The position numbers and the translations under genes were made by a program. Positions 62,793-64,000 of a stretch of DNA of 64,000 nucleotides are shown one piece after another. This DNA comes from an uncultured Acetatifactor sp. Lineage in GTDB: Bacteria > Bacillota > Clostridia > Lachnospirales > Lachnospiraceae. Within the stretch, counting starts at the first letter, position 1. Each line of letters opens with the position of its first letter. Location of the stretch: positions 18,456 to 82,455 of the forward strand of contig CAJTXE010000018.1 of assembly GCA_910580225.1 (NCBI GenBank), given 5' to 3'. The notes beneath the pieces were generated by a model. It saw nothing but the letters and a program-made list of their open reading frames with translations, was not told the DNA's origin and did not search any database.

Positions 62793-64000
62793 TCACTCCT
62801 CCACAGTAAAGGATATGACAGCATCACACTTCCACAGAATCGTCACTTCCTGATGAGGGAACAGTCTGAATTCAGTTATATCATAAACGTCGTCCCTTGC
62901 GCTGACCAGTACCGTCCTAAATCCGTCCGTATCTTCCTGCACAGAAGTAATACCCGTCAGTTCCGCCCCGTTCATGATCTTCAGCGTGGGACAATCCACC
63001 TGTAAAAACAGCGGCTCCACCTCTGTGTCTCCCCCAGTCTCTTCCATCTGGTATTGCAGTCCGATCTCCCAGTAGGAATAATCCTCCCTGACAATCTCCC
63101 TCATATCCGAAATCTCTTCCCCCACCTTTACTTCCAGGGGCTTGCAATAGGTTACCGATACCGTTCCGCCCGGTATTGCATATTCCCTGTCTTCCCATTG
63201 ACAGGTCTCAAGATTGATCCTGATGATCCAGTCCTCGTCATATGGCCTGTACAGCTTCATATCCGGAAAATGCACCTCATAATTACCCGGTTCCGCCGGG
63301 CCGAAGTCCATGGTGCCATATCCTCCCATATGGTTTATCCACTGTCCCTGTAACTTTCTTCCCTCTTCATCCTCCGCAGCGGCCTCCCATATCTCAATCC
63401 GCTCCTCCGCATGATTTTCCAGCGGGTAAACCTGCATCAGCAAATTCCCATTCTCCAGCTCGGGGATGATCATTACCCCGCCCAGCTCTCCCATCCAGTA
63501 ATCATATTCCTCAATTTCATGAATACCGGCAGATCTGAAGACAAGCGGGAAGTCAACCCCTGCATAATTCAGGGTCATCTCGCATATTTCCGTCCCTGCT
63601 TCCGGCGCCTCCAGTCCCTCTACCCTGATTTCAAGTGCCAGCCGCCATTCTTCTTCCAGTCGGATGCTGCCAATGCAGATCAGTGTCTCATCTCCGTACT
63701 GCAGGGTGGCAATTTCTGTTTTTCCGTCTACTGTAAGGTTCGGACGCCAGGTATTCATATCTTCAGCGGTAAAGTATATCTTCCCAAAAACCACAAAATC
63801 TCCGCCCACCAGAAATCCTTTTTCTATCACGTATTTTCCCACATCATTTTCTATTACAATTTCCTCTTCAAGCAGAAAGACCGGGAGATTGGGTACCTCC
63901 GTGATCCCGAATCCGGGTACCACTCCGAAATAACGCATTGCAATATAGTGTAGTGACATGTTGATATATAGACAAATTATGCTGGTAAATACAGCCGTTT
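62793..64000 (-). CDS. Membrane-anchored extracytoplasmic protein, C-terminal part, runs off the window
   Basis: The frame is open to the window edge; upstream of the first ATG (63959) it continues as a hydrophobic stretch (AVFTSIICLYINMS), so this is probably the C-terminal part of a larger membrane protein. After the helix come YFGVVPGFGITEVPN, a pattern like that just outside the membrane in clostridial anti-sigma/RsgI-like proteins, and then about 360 residues of beta-rich sequence. Such proteins often have a cytosolic sigma-binding domain, which would lie outside the window. I do not assign a specific function. Confidence 0.55.
   Translation of the reverse strand, partial: TAVFTSIICLYINMSLHYIAMRYFGVVPGFGITEVPNLPVFLLEEEIVIENDVGKYVIEKGFLVGGDFVVFGKIYFTAEDMNTWRPNLTVDGKTEIATLQYGDETLICIGSIRLEEEWRLALEIRVEGLEAPEAGTEICEMTLNYAGVDFPLVFRSAGIHEIEEYDYWMGELGGVMIIPELENGNLLMQVYPLENHAEERIEIWEAAAEDEEGRKLQGQWINHMGGYGTMDFGPAEPGNYEVHFPDMKLYRPYDEDWIIRINLETCQWEDREYAIPGGTVSVTYCKPLEVKVGEEISDMREIVREDYSYWEIGLQYQMEETGGDTEVEPLFLQVDCPTLKIMNGAELTGITSVQEDTDGFRTVLVSARDDVYDITEFRLFPHQEVTILWKCDAVISFTVEE

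Overview
The window comes from a low-to-mid GC, strictly anaerobic Firmicute, most likely a gut Lachnospiraceae (class Clostridia). The clues are oxygen-sensitive pyruvate formate-lyase with its activase and a clostridial 2x[4Fe-4S] ferredoxin, AddA, MecA, GdpP, meso-diaminopimelate dehydrogenase, sortase C pili, SipW-type secretion, and strong Shine-Dalgarno sites with TTGACA/TATAAT promoters at 17-bp spacing. I see no prophage, IS element, CRISPR array, tRNA or rRNA.

Layout. 1-5.6 kb: the 3' end of an asparagine synthase gene, addA, an unusually long rod-shaped SRP RNA and a PflX-like radical SAM gene. 5.7-11.6 kb: accessory and lineage-specific genes (a large unknown protein, an Rpn nuclease, two tandem KTSC proteins, a secreted protein, a DUF4367 anti-sigma-like protein and an ECF sigma factor). 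11.8-21.5 kb: ddh, argG, DUF1294, two DegV lipid-binding proteins, a CwlD-like amidase, a GH18 lysin-like protein, mecA and a DUF1858 protein. 21.7-25.7 kb: the pyruvate formate-lyase operon. 25.7-33.2 kb: core genome, all on the minus strand (MerR-type regulator, dnaB, rplI, gdpP, rpsR, ssb, rpsF, DUF951, YdcF). 33.8-43.3 kb: sirtuin, a DUF4132/SWIM pair, an aldo/keto reductase and a split chromate transporter facing a LysR gene. 44.4-61.9 kb: a surface-fibre island. 62.2-64 kb: a disrupted beta-sandwich gene and the C-terminal part of a membrane-anchored protein that leaves the window.

Two regions stand out. First, pyruvate formate-lyase is split. The large protein (678 aa, with the Cys-Cys pair) stops exactly where the glycyl-radical domain should begin. 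That domain is a separate 80-aa gene about 0.5 kb downstream. Between them is a 66-aa protein that resembles the start of the glycyl-radical domain but replaces the RVSGY loop with a cysteine cluster. Hairpins between the genes suggest tuned stoichiometry, and pflA and a ferredoxin follow. Second, the surface island joins two export and assembly routes in one apparent minus-strand transcription unit: covalent LPXTG pili (2008-aa tip adhesin with His/Cys repeats, major pilin, sortase C, LepB) and SipW/TasA-like fibre proteins (SipW, two SipW-type substrates, a two-module fused surface protein). A BTAD regulator with a degenerate GGDEF-like tail sits at the end.

Functions are assigned by reading motifs and from memory of the families. 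No database search was run.
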